From: Hemibagrus wyckioides
Taxonomy: Eukaryota; Chordata; Actinopteri; Siluriformes; Bagridae
Length of the DNA: 64,000 bases
Reading direction: 5' to 3'
NCBI RefSeq assembly: GCF_019097595.1
Contig: NC_080712.1
Coordinates: 19,740,146-19,804,145, forward strand
The translations under genes were made by a program, and so were the position numbers. The notes under the pieces were generated by a model, which worked only from the letters and a program-made list of their open reading frames with translations, was not told the origin of the DNA and did not search any database. This document shows, piece after piece, positions 25,896-40,300 of the stretch. Numbering within the stretch: the stretch's first letter is position 1; every line of letters begins with the position of its first letter.

Positions 25896-28214
25896 GTAAG
25901 TGTCCATCATTTACTACATGCTGTTTGCTCGAGTCGAGATAAAAGTATTGTACTAACTCGTTGGAGGGACAACGCAAGGTTAATACGCTGCTCTTATCTC
26001 TGTTGATCTCTGCAGTAAGTAGTGCTTTGTCCGAGTAATGTCTGAAGGTTAAAGGCAGTCGCTTCAGTCTGTGTGAAGCATTTCGCCTAAGATTATTAGG
26101 AAATATTCTAATTGCATGTCACTAAAAGGTAATACAGGCTGCGGTCAATGTTCAGAATGGTATATATCGGTGAACACAAAGGGTCACAGCTTTACACTTC
26201 ACTGTAGCGGGTTAGAATGCTGGGTTAGTGTTAGAGTTAACTGTTTATGGTTAAAATGGACAGCAGGCTTTTTCATTGTAACCATTAAAGTTCTCCAGAT
26301 TTAAAAGCTGATTTGATGTGCATATTGTGTGAACAAATATACATGTTGTTACAAATAATTATTTTTACTCAGGTGCTCCTAAATACTTTATTTTGAGTGA
26401 TTACAAATTAGACCAAAAGTGCACTGTGAAATGCAGTGCACTGGAACTGTCTAGAGAGATTGGATTTCCCTGTCGTATTATCCCCTTTGTGCTTCTATTA
26501 AATCGTTTAAAATCAGCCGTAACCAAATACCTTTCAAAAGAGGACGTTTTTATGTATGGATTTCTTGTCTTGCTGGCTTGTGCCTTGTGTTTTTCATATG
26601 TGGCATTGTGCACTAAATATTCTTTTGTTTATCTGGTCAGGGTCATGGGGAATCAGGAGTCTATCCTATTCACAGGGACCATTTAGCATAGCTAATCCCT
26701 CGTATTGGTATGGTTTGGGAAAGAACACAAAGGAACCCACATGGACATAGAGAGCATGCAAAACTAAACACATAGAGTAACTCAGGTTTGATTGGGGACC
26801 CTGATGATGAGAGACAGCAGAATTACCTGTGCTGACGCTATATGAATTACATAAAGCAGTAGGGGTGGAAAATATTTGGACTATTTGTACTTCACTCAGG
26901 TATTATTGAGTAAATACTTGTGCTCTTTTTTCAGAAACTCCAGAAGCACTACCAGAAACTCGTCTGCCCCTCTGCATGCATGAGCACATAGCTACTCATG
27001 ATTGGCTAGTGTAGCTGCAGTTGATAGGAGAAATCCTATCAGCTCATCTATTTTCCCTTTAAAAAAAAAAGGCATTTGCCTTGACTTGTTGTATTATGTG
27101 GCTGAGGAAACACCCCTTCACTTTACCCCATCTGAGTCTCAAATCAGCAAGTGCTGAGTGTAGCCAGATAATTCTCCTGTTAGCAGAAAAAACTTGAAAC
27201 TTAGTGAAAACAAGAAATGCTGTCAGTGCTTTTCTAAGATATACATAAAATTTTGACTAGCTTGCTTTACATAGTACATCAGCTAGATGGAATAAGATTA
27301 GTATTTTCATTACAGTGACTGTATTCATGACTATTCTTATAAAACATTATGAGCCAAATATTTTGCATGTAAGTATCTGAATGTCAGATTGTACTTGAAA
27401 GTGTTGCATTTTTACATGTGGAAGTTGATTTTTTTTGCCCTGTACTTCCACTTTAATTAACTAAGGCTTTAAACTTAAATACATAAGGACCCGAGGAATT
27501 AATTTTCTGAGGGTATTTCAGTAGTGTTATACTGGGTCAAGAAAAAGGAATTTTAAAAAAAAAAAGGGGAATCTCTGCACAGCAAAAGACTCCATTTTTA
27601 AATGTTTTCTGCTTTTCACATTATGAGATTAGAGAGAGCACAAAGCATAAGTCTTGATTCTAGGCAATTCTGGATAAATCTGGTCTTATTAAAATAGCCT
27701 ATTACCCTGACATTTTTGTAGAACCCTTAATTGATTAGAAGCTCTATGTACCCTATAATGAATAGAGTTTCCTAATCAGAAATATGTAGTATTAAAATAT
27801 AACAATTATTGTTTAGAGGGAAAATAACTTAATTATTCAATATTTCTTCTAAGCACACACTTTAGAGATTTCTAACAAAAGATTTTTTTAAATATGAAAA
27901 TTATTGAGTATCAAAAAAGTATTATATTAATCAATGTTGAAATGTAATTTAGCCTTTTCCTGTCACTACTTGAATGCAGTATTGTGAGGTAGTGTCCCTG
28001 TGGAACCATCTGCACCTTCCCCCTCTCAGGGCAAATTCTGTTTTCAGTAAACAACAAGATCATGGTGTTGAAAAAACCCCCAGCTTACTAAAATCGCATA
28101 GCCAAGTCAGCTGATCTACACCCTTCATACAAAACATTACATAATTATTATTTAATTTTTATTTAGCTTACTTCAGCATATCTCATATATTTTTTCTCTA
28201 TCATACCTGTATAG

Positions 28215-31200
28215 ATCACCGAGCTTTGGCTGGAAGGATGGCAGATAATGTAAGAGGTGAAGCTGATGGACTTAGTGACATTTCAGCATGTGATGACTCT
28301 GTCACTGAAATGACAGAAAATAACAGACATAACATCAAAAAGAAGAAGAACAGCATGAAAGCCTTGAAAAAAACTTTTCAAAGAGTTGGAGAGATCAGTT
28401 CTTTGCCCTTGAAAAACAAAGAACCAATTACCAAATTAGAGAAGACAAATAATGGAAATGACCTGGGTAATTCCTCTGAAGATCCCGTACAATCTCCAAC
28501 TTCACCAAGTAAGTACTACATTTAAAAAAACATTTCTTGTCCAGGTCTAACAACAGTTTTTAATCATATATCTGAATAAATAAAGATTTCATTTTGCATT
28601 GTTAGCCATACTAAAGACTTCGGGTGATCTGTGTTCTTGTAGTTATAACGTGATTTATAATGTGTAAACTTGTCCTTTTGTTTATTACACAATAGAAGAA
28701 CAGTTTACTAAACAGGAATCTGGTAGGTGGAGAATGCGCTTTGGAAGTAAAAAGGAAAACGCATGCAAACAGGAGCTGGAGGTGTGCTCAGAGGTTATGA
28801 TGTCATCAGTAATGGAGTCAGAGGTTACAGGAGAAACACCTGAAGCCTGGAAGTTATACATCCTTCCTGAGATCCCCCAAGTCCCCTTATCAGGTCATTA
28901 TCTCCATTTTTTAAATAGTTTTATAGGCAAGGGGGAGGGGTGGGTTTTTAAGTCTCTAAGGCGTCACACATTTTTCAGTTCAGTTGGTAGCTTTCACACT
29001 TAAGGCATATTAAGGCATTTCTGAACTGGTTGCTCTCATTCTATATGCAAAAAAAAAACAAAAAACAGTGGCTTCTATATGTTTTCTGCAGACACAGACG
29101 AATGCGCTAGTTTTCTGATTTGTGAGAAGTGTTTTTTTTTTGTGAGGGCCACATGTCCTATATCAATACTCACATTATTTAAAATTCTTTAAACTTAACA
29201 AAAGATTTAGGTTAATGCCAAATATTTCTGTACATTCATTAACTGAGTTTCTCTGTCTTGTATATGTGTTTGTTTAGTAATGCAGATTAACAATCTCATT
29301 AAGAATGATCTCCTGGAAGAGGCGTATCTCAACATACTCTCTTTGCGGGAGGAGGTTCAACGTGAGCATGAAGCACTTGGTGAAAAATCGTTTCCGATGG
29401 AACTGTTAAATAAAAAGAAAGACTTGAATCTACTCTACAACAACTTGAAAGATAAACTTACTGAAATTGTCCAGCAATCTTCTGTCGAGCCATCTTGCAA
29501 TAAAGAGCTACTAGTGCAGGTGGCTGGCATTATCGAAGAGGAGGAAAAAAGAGAAGTTGCAGGCCAGAATTGTGGCTGGAGAGAGGTCTGGAGGACTGCA
29601 ATAGAGAGAGGACTGATAGAGACACTCAAGAAGATTCACCTGGACAGCCATGACCAAAATGTTTCCTGGTTGGCAGTACATTTAGGACAAGTGGGAAAAG
29701 TGATTGTTGAGCAGTTGAAGAAAGTAAAAGCTGAGCTTATAAACTCTTACCCACCAAGCTTTAATGTGTTTGAAACATACGTTTCAACCTTTCATAAAGT
29801 TGTTGGAGAACACCTAAAAGCGCTTCAGGGGAAAGTGACAGAAGCAAAGGATTATTACGCCCTTCTGAATTTTATTTTGAACCAGTACAACAGGTGAGAA
29901 GCTGGTTTATGATGAATAGATTTCTTTCTTGCACAATTTCAGTTGCATAATATGATGTGATACATGGTGAGTATCTTTATCCACGATCACATTAGTAAAA
30001 TTTGTATATCGTTTATAATTCGTTTTTTAATGAATTCGAAGCTTGTTACAAAGTTCACATAGTATCTTAATTATATGGCAATAAATAAAATTCTAGCATT
30101 TTGAAAGCAGTTTGGACAGTGTTAGTATCACAATGAAGTTACTAAAGAACAACCTTCCTATTTTTAGACATTTTTAACATTAGCATTTCCTAGATGCTGA
30201 ATTAGCTTACTTTTGTAGGATGTCTATATTCAGCATTTTAGATACTGAATGACTCTGAAGAACTGATCATTGCTGGACATTGTAATATATTTCTACATTG
30301 TGAACACACAGGCATTTACAACAAATGTTGTACTATAGAAAAAATGTTAGATACACAATCAAATTATTCTACCACACATTTATTTAAAAAGAAATTCAAA
30401 TAAAGACTACTACCATAATATTATGCTGCTATAATATTATATTACTTCCTCAATAAACAAGCTGAAACCTCTTTTATAAGAACCATTCTAATGGATATAG
30501 AAATGATTCATCTGACTGTGTTACAGTGAGAAGATTATGGGAAGCGATTCCTTGCAGCCAGAATTGAGAGAGGAGCTGAAAACTCTTCAACTAGAGGCAG
30601 ATTTCCTAGATAAGATAAAGAATGCATATTGTGATCACTTACAGGTAAGATACAGATGCATATAGGTAGTGCTTGAAGTTTTGTGCTACTAAAACAAAAC
30701 TACTGTGAACAACTAACCTACTCTGAAATGAAGGATTCCTTGTTTGTAACAGGCAGATGTGAGATCATCTCTGGACAACATACTTAAGCTGGAGCATGAT
30801 GAAATGTGGAAAGACGAAAATAAACCACAAATTAATGAGGAACTTTACCTCTCTCACATTCACATGGACATCTTGATGGTATGCATCAAAGATTTCATAA
30901 ACATGGTTTAATGAACTAGCAGATACAAGCAGTACATGCAATGCACCTTTTTACCATTAGGTGGCAATCAAGTTTTTATTTATACTATATATTATTATTC
31001 TTCCCTCAGAATATTCAAGGACCAATCCAGGCATCTAGTTTGCTTGATATGAACCTGGAGCACAGAGTTATCTACTGCTGCCTCCATGAGCTGAAGGAAT
31101 TTCCTAAAAGGTTTGTAATAAGAGTATATTGCTTTAGGCGAAATACTTTATAAACTAGTTATTATGGAGGTGCCTACATCCCACCAGCTTAGCCTTTCCC

Positions 31201-34200
31201 ACAATGTTTGAACTTTTTGACAAGTCATTAATAACTTTACCACCCAAATATATTCAAATTGTATTTATTTTGTCACTCTGTAAAGTTGTGGAAAGCACTG
31301 ACTCTTAATGTCCTATCACTTTCAGTATCTGTCACCTTTCTATGTTGTTGTAAGATTGGAGTTTTGTTGTTGTTGTTGCTGTTTTGTTTTGTTTTGGGGT
31401 TTTTTGTTTGTTTTTTTGCATAATTCAGACATCTAATTGAGAAACCATTGATTTCCTGTCCTGAGAAGTGTCCAGCTTCATGAAAGAATAAATCCTTTTA
31501 ATATTTAAAATAGGATGTGTTACATGTCAAACAAAAAATAAATCTTTATTTATGTCAAAATGATAAGCTGAGCTTAACCTTTGGATTTCAACATACCAAA
31601 ATATTTGTTCAGCTTGCTCTCTATCTCTTCCTTTTTCAAAGATTTGAGTCAGCATTTGTAGAATGGAACAAAACTCTTCTGGATCCTTCTCTATGGGCTG
31701 AATATCACATTACTTACATCAACAGCTTCATTGATTTTAAGTAAGTACCTTATCACACACTGTGAATCCCTAACCCAAAATGACATCAGAGAATGCAACT
31801 ATTGTTTTTTAATCCATTCATGTCTGGCAAAAAGTGAAGTGAAGCACAATATTAAACTGCAGTTTTTCCCAAACTCCCACACATTGAGATTCTGATGTTT
31901 AGGGTGTACTATCTGTTGCTATTTTGATGGTCATATGATGGAGGTTCCTGTGTTGAACGGAGCAATGTGGAGGTGTAACAATTGAATCTGTCAGCACAGT
32001 GCCACTCAGATCCAACAGTCTTCTGTGACATCTATTTTATTTGTCCTGTGCCATATCTTACAACCCATTTCTGAATTGTGTGGCACCTAAATAGCTACTA
32101 AATTTAAAAAATGTATTGTATTTGTATTATTTTATTCATAAAAAATTATATACAGTGTGTGTGTGTATGTGTGTGTGTGTGCATGTGCATGTGCATGTTT
32201 GGGTGAGTGCATATGTTTGTGTGTTAAGTCATGTGATTTAATGGAAGCAGCAGAAGTTGCTCAGAAAAGACTTTCATATAGCTCATGTTCAATGTTTTAT
32301 TGAAAACCAGTCATTTATCTTTAGAGCAAACTACAGGACAAACAGGCTACAAACAGGCTACAAACCGGTTTGTACTGCTGCTACAATGCTTGACATAGTT
32401 TAAATGAAGGGATTTACAGTAATGGTTTCTGACAATGCACAGCTAACTAACATGATCATAACAAAAGAAGTCGCACACAATGCACAACCTACGTATGTTC
32501 ATTCATTCATTCATTCATTCATTTCCATGCTGGTTTTCCTGATGTAACGTACACTGGCAACAGGAGAATCTCCAGCCTTAACCCTGATAGCTTTATACCA
32601 GGTCACACATGCCAGCTCCTCCTCTTGGGGGATTCCCAAATGTTCCAAGTAAATTGTAAGCTCTAAAACAAGTCCTGGGTATTCCAGGGTTTTTCCATCC
32701 TGTGGAATATGTCTGCTCTGGAATATAAAAGATTAGTGGGGAGCCAACCAGCGGCTCCCTTTTAAGTGTTCCTGAACTACCTTAACTGAGATTTCTTTCC
32801 CAGATTGCCAAACCTTTCAAACTTCAAAGTGAAGTTAAATGAAGTCAGCCTTCATTTTAAAGCTAATTAAGGCCTTATTATTATATTATGTAATTTAAGA
32901 TTATTTAAGGATCCGCGGACACCCTGTGAGTGCAAAACCTGCTGAAGTTCAGGGCACTTCGAAAAATATCAAAACCACTGTTTTCAAGAAGATAAATAAA
33001 AGAATCATAGTTTTCTTTGAAAAAAAAGAAGAAAAAGTTGACATCACCTGTAATGTCTTGTTGGACTGACAAACAGATTATCTCTAAAATCTTCTAATAG
33101 TTTATGTAAAAGTGGCAAAACTATTTGAGGATCAGAAGAATTGGGATCAGTCTCAGAATTTTGCTGATCCAGGTTCAAGCTGCGTTGCTGTAGTGCTGGG
33201 TCTTCAGTGGGACAGTCATTTTTGTTATCAGAAGGTCCAAAAACAAAGCAGCTGTGCTTCCTGTACACATGTTGTCTAAAAGAATGGAATCTTGAAAAAG
33301 TTGATATGCACTCATTTATACCAAAGGTGATACTAAAATTTGATTCATGTGCATGTACAACTCCAACATGAATGTCCTTCGAGTGCACTTTGGGCAGTGG
33401 TACAGTTGAGGCATGAGGACCTAATACAAAAGGTTAATCATCCGGAGTAGAGTTACTGGCAGCGGCTTGTCTCCCTCTTTCACAATGTTGACAATGTGCC
33501 TCTAAAGGAAAGTCAGTGTGTTTTTAAGGTGTGGCGGATATGCAATGTTGAAAGCAAAATACATACAGAAGGCTGTTATGAAGGCTTCATCAAGGCTGGT
33601 GCACTGGCACACTTCTATACCATCTACTTTCACCACACTGAGCCCTCTTCCAATGATTGCCATTTTCCAGTCATCATCCATCAGTTGTATGGTTGGAAAG
33701 GGTGTAGCAGGGTCCCCCTACAAAGAAATTTTTTTTTTCTTCAAATAAATAATTTTTAATTTTCAAATATATATATATATTTTTTTTTCAATTTCAAGTA
33801 AGGGATAATCCACTGCTAGCTATGCATTAAACGATTTGAATGCACAACATGGAGGCAAAGAACCACCTGGTGTGCAGCGCATTCAAATCATTTGCACAGC
33901 TAGCCGTGGATTGTCCTGCTTATCCCATGGTCATTTGCCAGCATTTACATGTTAAAGATGTTAATAATGTTGCACTGCAATATTTGACCAGAAGGGTAAA
34001 ATTGACAGTTTTTTTTATAGGCAGCGCATTAATATAGAACATGATTATACTGACCTGGAACCACCTGTGCATTTAAACGAATTTAATCAACACCTGCCAG
34101 CCAATCAGAATCGAGTATTCAAACAGACCATGGCATTAAAGTAAATTATTTAATTTATTGGCATTTTTATTGCAGGCAAATCACACTGGTCAGCTTTGTA

Positions 34201-37200
34201 ACAGCCTTTTGCATGGCTCAGACAGTACAGCTACAAAAAGTGCAGAACTGCAAATGCAATTAGAAAGCTAATGTGTAAAGTTCAAATTATATGATGCATT
34301 TCAAAAATATTAAATTGTTTTCTCAATCTAAAAAAAATGTTTTAAGAGATGTGCTAAAAGGGTACAGCAGAATAAAACATTAAAAGGTTTGTCATTCGTC
34401 TTTAACAGTCGAGATATCTGGATGTTTCTTCCGATACTCACTTTGTAGCGTGTTCACATGGGCCTCAATAGATGTTGAATCCTCCCCAACACAAGTTTCC
34501 TTCATCAGAACAGAAACAGATAATGCTTAGACTGTGAGAGGTAATGACAGAGACAGATCTGAGAAACATCTACCCACTCATTTTACAAAAACGGGGAAAA
34601 AAAAACCCAAACTGCATAAACAATGAGACCTAATGTTCAGTTAAATGTCAGATTTAAATGTCTGTAGTACCTGCCTTACATTGTCCTGCACTAAGTGAAA
34701 GTGTAAAAGTGATTAACAGGGCAAAAATAAATTATGCATATGGCATTGGGCTTACATATGCTACATTAGCTGGCTTTCGACTTGCTGAGGCACTGGTGTC
34801 TCTGGGCCGCTTTGCATGGCCAAACTTCTCTTTCAGCTTTCTGACTTCACTGTCGCTGACGAGCAGGGCACATTCTGCTTTAAATTTACACTTTAGGGAC
34901 ATGTGCCAGGTATGCTAGTAAAAAACACAGATTTGACTATTTGGCATTTTCCATCAAGTAAAAATGAAGTAACAATATCTTGTGCAATTATGTAGCTTGA
35001 GATAAATCAGTAGATTAAAAAAAACAAACTTACATAGCCATTTCCTTCCTTATCTCATTATCTACCTTATTGTGAAAGGGTATTTCACACTACACACAAA
35101 GGCAGAAACAAACTCTAGATCAATCTCTTGGTTTTGTCTAATGGTCTTCATACAGTAGATTGTGAATTAATAGTAGTGCAGTTATAGTAGCAGAGATGGT
35201 AATAATTGTTATACTTACAGGGTGTATTCTGCCATCATTTCATACAGCATTCTAATTATTTTGTTGCGTACTTTTGGCACTGTGTGACACGGTTCCTTGG
35301 TGTCAAGTCTCACCTGGACATCTTTGGGAAAGGTTGGAATGACAGTCACAACAGGTAGTCCCCTGTGAGCTGCTTCACCACTGCAATATAACATAAATAC
35401 ATCAGTAACCAATTGTGGGTGGATCCTATTGCATAAAGAGACATCAAATTCAATTTTTTTTTAAATAAAATTCAGGAAAAAACAGAATCACATACACAAA
35501 TGAGCCGACAATACTCTCATAATAACATTAAAATTTATTCATTTTTATGTTGTTTACCAAAACGGCATCCTCATAATATTGTCCTTACCTTGGATCAGTG
35601 GATCAGTGGTAGCGACTTCAACTGGTACTGACTCTAATACTACAATGGTCTCATTCTCCTTGTATTGGCTCTTGAAATTTTAGTTGCTTTTTGAAGGAAC
35701 CATCAAACAACGATGCAACCATGGCTTCAGTGAGTCCACAATCCACTGTTTCTCCATCCACTTCATTTTCTGAACACACAGGCAAAATTATATATACAGA
35801 TATAGACGAATAAGTGTAACACACACAAAGACTTGCATGCACCCAAATGCGTAGAAGTTGAGAACCGTGTGGCAGTTTAAACCAAAGACGGTGCGCTTAT
35901 ATTAATTTACTTATGAATGGAAGAAAGTGCAATGTTGACTGATAGATGTCACCTCACTGAAGCTGCCACTAATGCTCCGGTTGACAGAAACAGCATACTG
36001 AGACGCGCCCTTAAACGTAGGGTAGGTGATTTCGGAAGGGCTAGCAATAGCAAACTAGCTTTGGAAGCAAGAGATCGGCACTGCTGTATGACAAAGATTT
36101 TTAACAAAACCACCTACCCTGCCTTTGAACAGCACGTATGGGACAGGTCATGCCAGATTTCATTGCTAATTTGAAAAATTTTTTTTTTTTTTTGTTGAGA
36201 TTTCAGGATTCCCTCGTTCCCTGAGGCAAATCTAGTTATTAATGAAACTTATATAGGTCATACTGGCCAAGTAATGGATGGAAATTTACCATTGTACCTT
36301 TTTTAATTTCAATATACACACTTTTAATTTAAATTAAGATTTTGTGATCTGTGATTTGCATAATTTGTCTGTAGCTTAAGCTTGTTATAAGTACAATTAT
36401 GTACCCTTTGTTGTAAGAACTGATTTTGTACCTTTAATGTAAAACAAAGGTCCACAGTTGTCACCCTAAGGACTATTTCCTGTACCTTACAGGGTACTCT
36501 TGTGGCAAATGTACTTTAAGGTACATTTATACCTCTACAGCTCGCCACCATAGGTGATAGTAGGGATGTAACTTAGTTGGTAAACAGACTGCTAAAACCA
36601 AAAACTGAGCTCCTGTTTCATCACTAGTGCAGTGACTGTGACATTGCTACCACTGATCTGATCTGTTTATCAGTCTTACAATCAACCAGGGGCAAGGTCT
36701 GTTCCCTCACCTGAAGTAAGCGCCCCACTCAATTCTAGGAGAGAAATGCCTGTGCTGATTTTAATAACATTTAATATTCCCAAAGGCACTTTACATGGCT
36801 TTGTGGACACTACACTGAGGCTTGACTCAAGGTGTGGCTCCTGTTAACTCTTATCTGGGCAGCGTAGTTCACCCTGTACCTGTCATGAAATCTGTAGGTC
36901 ATTCATTTTGTGTATGTGTGTGTGTGTGTGATTGTCTAGTGAGCAAATTGAGAGCTACAGACAGAAGTGCCCAATTGAGGTAGAGCAGCTGGGCAAGGAG
37001 ATAAATGGGCTGGTTAACAGACTGAGGCAAGCTCTTCTAGAGCATTTCAAAACTGACACTAAGGTAAAGAAAATCACGATTGGCCTTCTCTGAGTCATGA
37101 GTGGACTTCTCTGACTCTTTTGGCATATAATAATATACGTATTTTGATCATTTAATCTTTAACCTCTTAATACTCTTTATAGCCTCTTCTAAAGATGATG

Positions 37201-37349
37201 ATGACAAGGAAGTGGATGACTTCTGAAGAAGACTTTCAAAAATTATATAAGAGAATTGAAACTCTGTCCCAACAATGTAAACACATGAGTCCCCAATGTG
37301 TACAGGTAAGAACATTTACAGTACACATAGTCTGTGTCTTTCCCTCAGT

Positions 37350-37385
<36 letters not shown>

Positions 37386-40300
37386 GATACACACACACAC
37401 ATACACACAACCAAACATACATCTTGTTACACAGTTATTTAATCAGCCAGTTGTATCACAATAGTACAGTGTATACAATTATGCAGATACAAATTAAAAG
37501 CTTCAGGTAATGTTTACATATTTAATGTAATGTAATATAATGTAAAAATTACAGATCACCATAAAATCTCACTGATTGACTTCAAATTGAACAGAAAGAT
37601 CTTTTTTTTATTATTTTAAGTCCAGATTTTTGTTATTTATAACATTTGGAAGGTAGTACAATTTCTGTTATCAATGATAGTGTCAGGAACAGCTGGACAG
37701 TTCCCTGCCAGGCCCAGAGAGGTCGCTGGCAGGTGAACCTTGGAAGCCTGCTTCTTTGTGTGTCTTTTGTTACGCCCTTCCTATTGTTCCTATCCTGATT
37801 GTGTCACCTGTATCCCATTAGCCCTAATGTCCACCCCTATAAATAGGGATCCTTGTGTTTGTGTCCTTGTCCATGGTTGTTATCTGTACCGTGGTTTCTG
37901 TTGGGCTTTTGTTTGCTAGGTTCCATGTCCAAGCTAAGGTCTAGGTTTTGTTTTGTTTAGTTATCCACGCCATGTCTTGTGTTACGTTTGTTTCCCTATG
38001 TCGCGTCTTAAATGTAATAAAAGCAGTGCTTCGCTGAATCCTGCGCATGGGTCTCATTACACCGTGTGCTGGCGTGCGCGCACACACCACGGGCGTCTGG
38101 GGTCGAGCCCCGCATAGGGTGGGGGTCCCAGACGTTACAGATAGTATCATGTCTTTTCCTCTGGGTCTCTGAGAAATGATGTTTTCCCCTCCCCTATGTC
38201 ATGTAAACTCTCAGTAGTTCTCACAGGTAGGTTTATGTTAGCAGAGGGATGAGGGATGTTCTTCAAGATTATAAAATTGAGTGTTATAGTAACCTCAATA
38301 TTATCCAAAACAACCAAAGCAGATGAGTGTATTTTTAATAGTAGGAGGGTTAGTATTTTGTAAAGTGCTGATCTCCTGGGATTATCACATACAACAGTGT
38401 CGTATACAGAATGGTGTACAAAATAAAAGAGACATCATGTGAGCAGGGTCTGCAGGCTGAAACACTTTGTTGATGAAAGAGATCAGATTCTCAGTGGAAA
38501 GAAAGTTTATAGTAACTTAAATGATCAAGCTTTACAACTGTGGTAAGCAGAAAAGCATCTCAGAATGCACAACACATCAAATCTTAAATGGACTTAGAGT
38601 GCAACAGCAGAAGACCGCATTCAGTTCCACTCCTGTCGACCAAGAACAAGAATCTGAATGATCACAGGATCACAGAAAGTACAGGACTGTTTTTGTGAAA
38701 GTATGTCAATGATAACCTCAGATGACTGTTCATGGCTGACAGAAGTGAAACCAATGTTGTCCTCTGCAGTTGTAGCCTATCCATCTCAGGTTCATATGTT
38801 AACGATGACACTTAGAACATATTTTCGATTCACAACTGACAAAAAGGGAACACCAGTAACTTACAAATGACCATCAAACTGCGTCTTTAAGTAAGTAATT
38901 TACACAGAAATAGAAACATATATTTAAAAAAACATGTTAATCACACTTTACTGCCTAAAAATAGCTAGAAAAGTTTCTAAAATACATGATTTCAATAGGA
39001 GGTCTGGGGAAATTCTGCAGATGACCAAGTAACCCACACAGTTACAGATAACATACAAACATTTCAGACATTCACAGTGCAAAAGATTGTAGTTCCCTTT
39101 TTTTGCTTCTAATATGGGGTTTCCCTTATGTCATAATGATAGAGCAAAAAGGAAAATCTTGCTTCTTATAAAAAAAAAAATATAAGGTATATGTGAATAA
39201 AACAAAAATGTTTACTTGTCTTTTTTTGTCTGGGTGTCTTTTGTATGTTTTACTACAGGACTTTGTGAGTGATGTGCATTACTTTGTGGTGAAGGAGTAT
39301 ATATCACAGTTGATCAAGAATAACTACTCATGCAAAAACAGGAAGAGTGAAAAAGCTGCTGCCAAACTAGACAAGCAATGGGGTGAACTCTGTGAGCTGT
39401 TCCAGGAAATGGTACAGTAACCACACTCTCATAGTTAAAACATCTGAAGGATTATACCCAGAATAAGAATACTCCACATACTAACCAGTAAAAGCAAATT
39501 ATCTGTTGTTCTATTTCAAGTGACATTTTTTTTGCTAATTTGGACTAGTGTAAGAGCAAAGTATTTCAAGTTAACTATGAAAATAAGCTTTCATTGATAA
39601 GACCCACAATGCTTTTGACAATGATAATATTTACCAGATAATGTGTATTTTGCACCATAAGAACTGATTATTTTGAAAATGTAATACTAATTAGTGACAA
39701 TCTGAAGCTTTGAAAAATCTGAACTTTTTATTATTGTTGGTGCTTGTGAGTAGCTTTGTGCAGTTTGTGTCTTGTGTGAAAATTCTGGTAGCTCAGTAAG
39801 TAATTGTCAAGCTGCAAATAAGCATCCTGTATGTACTCAATGTGTGGGTGAAATGTGTTTTATATAGGCCACATGTAGTTCTTATAAAGCTTCATTGTCT
39901 TTTGTATACCAAATAAATAAACTTGTTCACATCTTTTAATGGCTTGTTCTGGATTAGCGGGCAGAATAAATATGAGAGCTAGTTCACTCATGTTTATTTC
40001 TTTTAGCATATTTCTCATAAAAGATTTTTAAGCTTTAGCAATTTTGTATGGCTGTGTGATGTTTAAAAGTAATTTCCAGCTAGGTTCCTGTATTGGCTTG
40101 CATCATTTGATGGTTCTTGCATCATCTGTAAAAAGCCCCAGAAGTGTTTTCTTCAAAATGAAAACCATAATGGGTCTTTCACATTTAAACACATTGTTTG
40201 TCCATATACCATTTTCCACTACTAAAGCAGATCAGTCATGGTCAAATCTTGGTTTCAGTCCTGATTTCAAATTATTGACCTTCCATGTCTCAAGACACTG

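Noticed and set aside
26116..26750. Three overlapping plus-strand frames in the first intron of gene B
   Set aside because: No domain, no acceptor/donor pair in a matching phase, and no counterpart in gene A.
28226..28237. TTG start upstream of the gene B ATG
   Set aside because: A non-AUG start is not needed: an AUG is present at 28238, just downstream of the exon acceptor.
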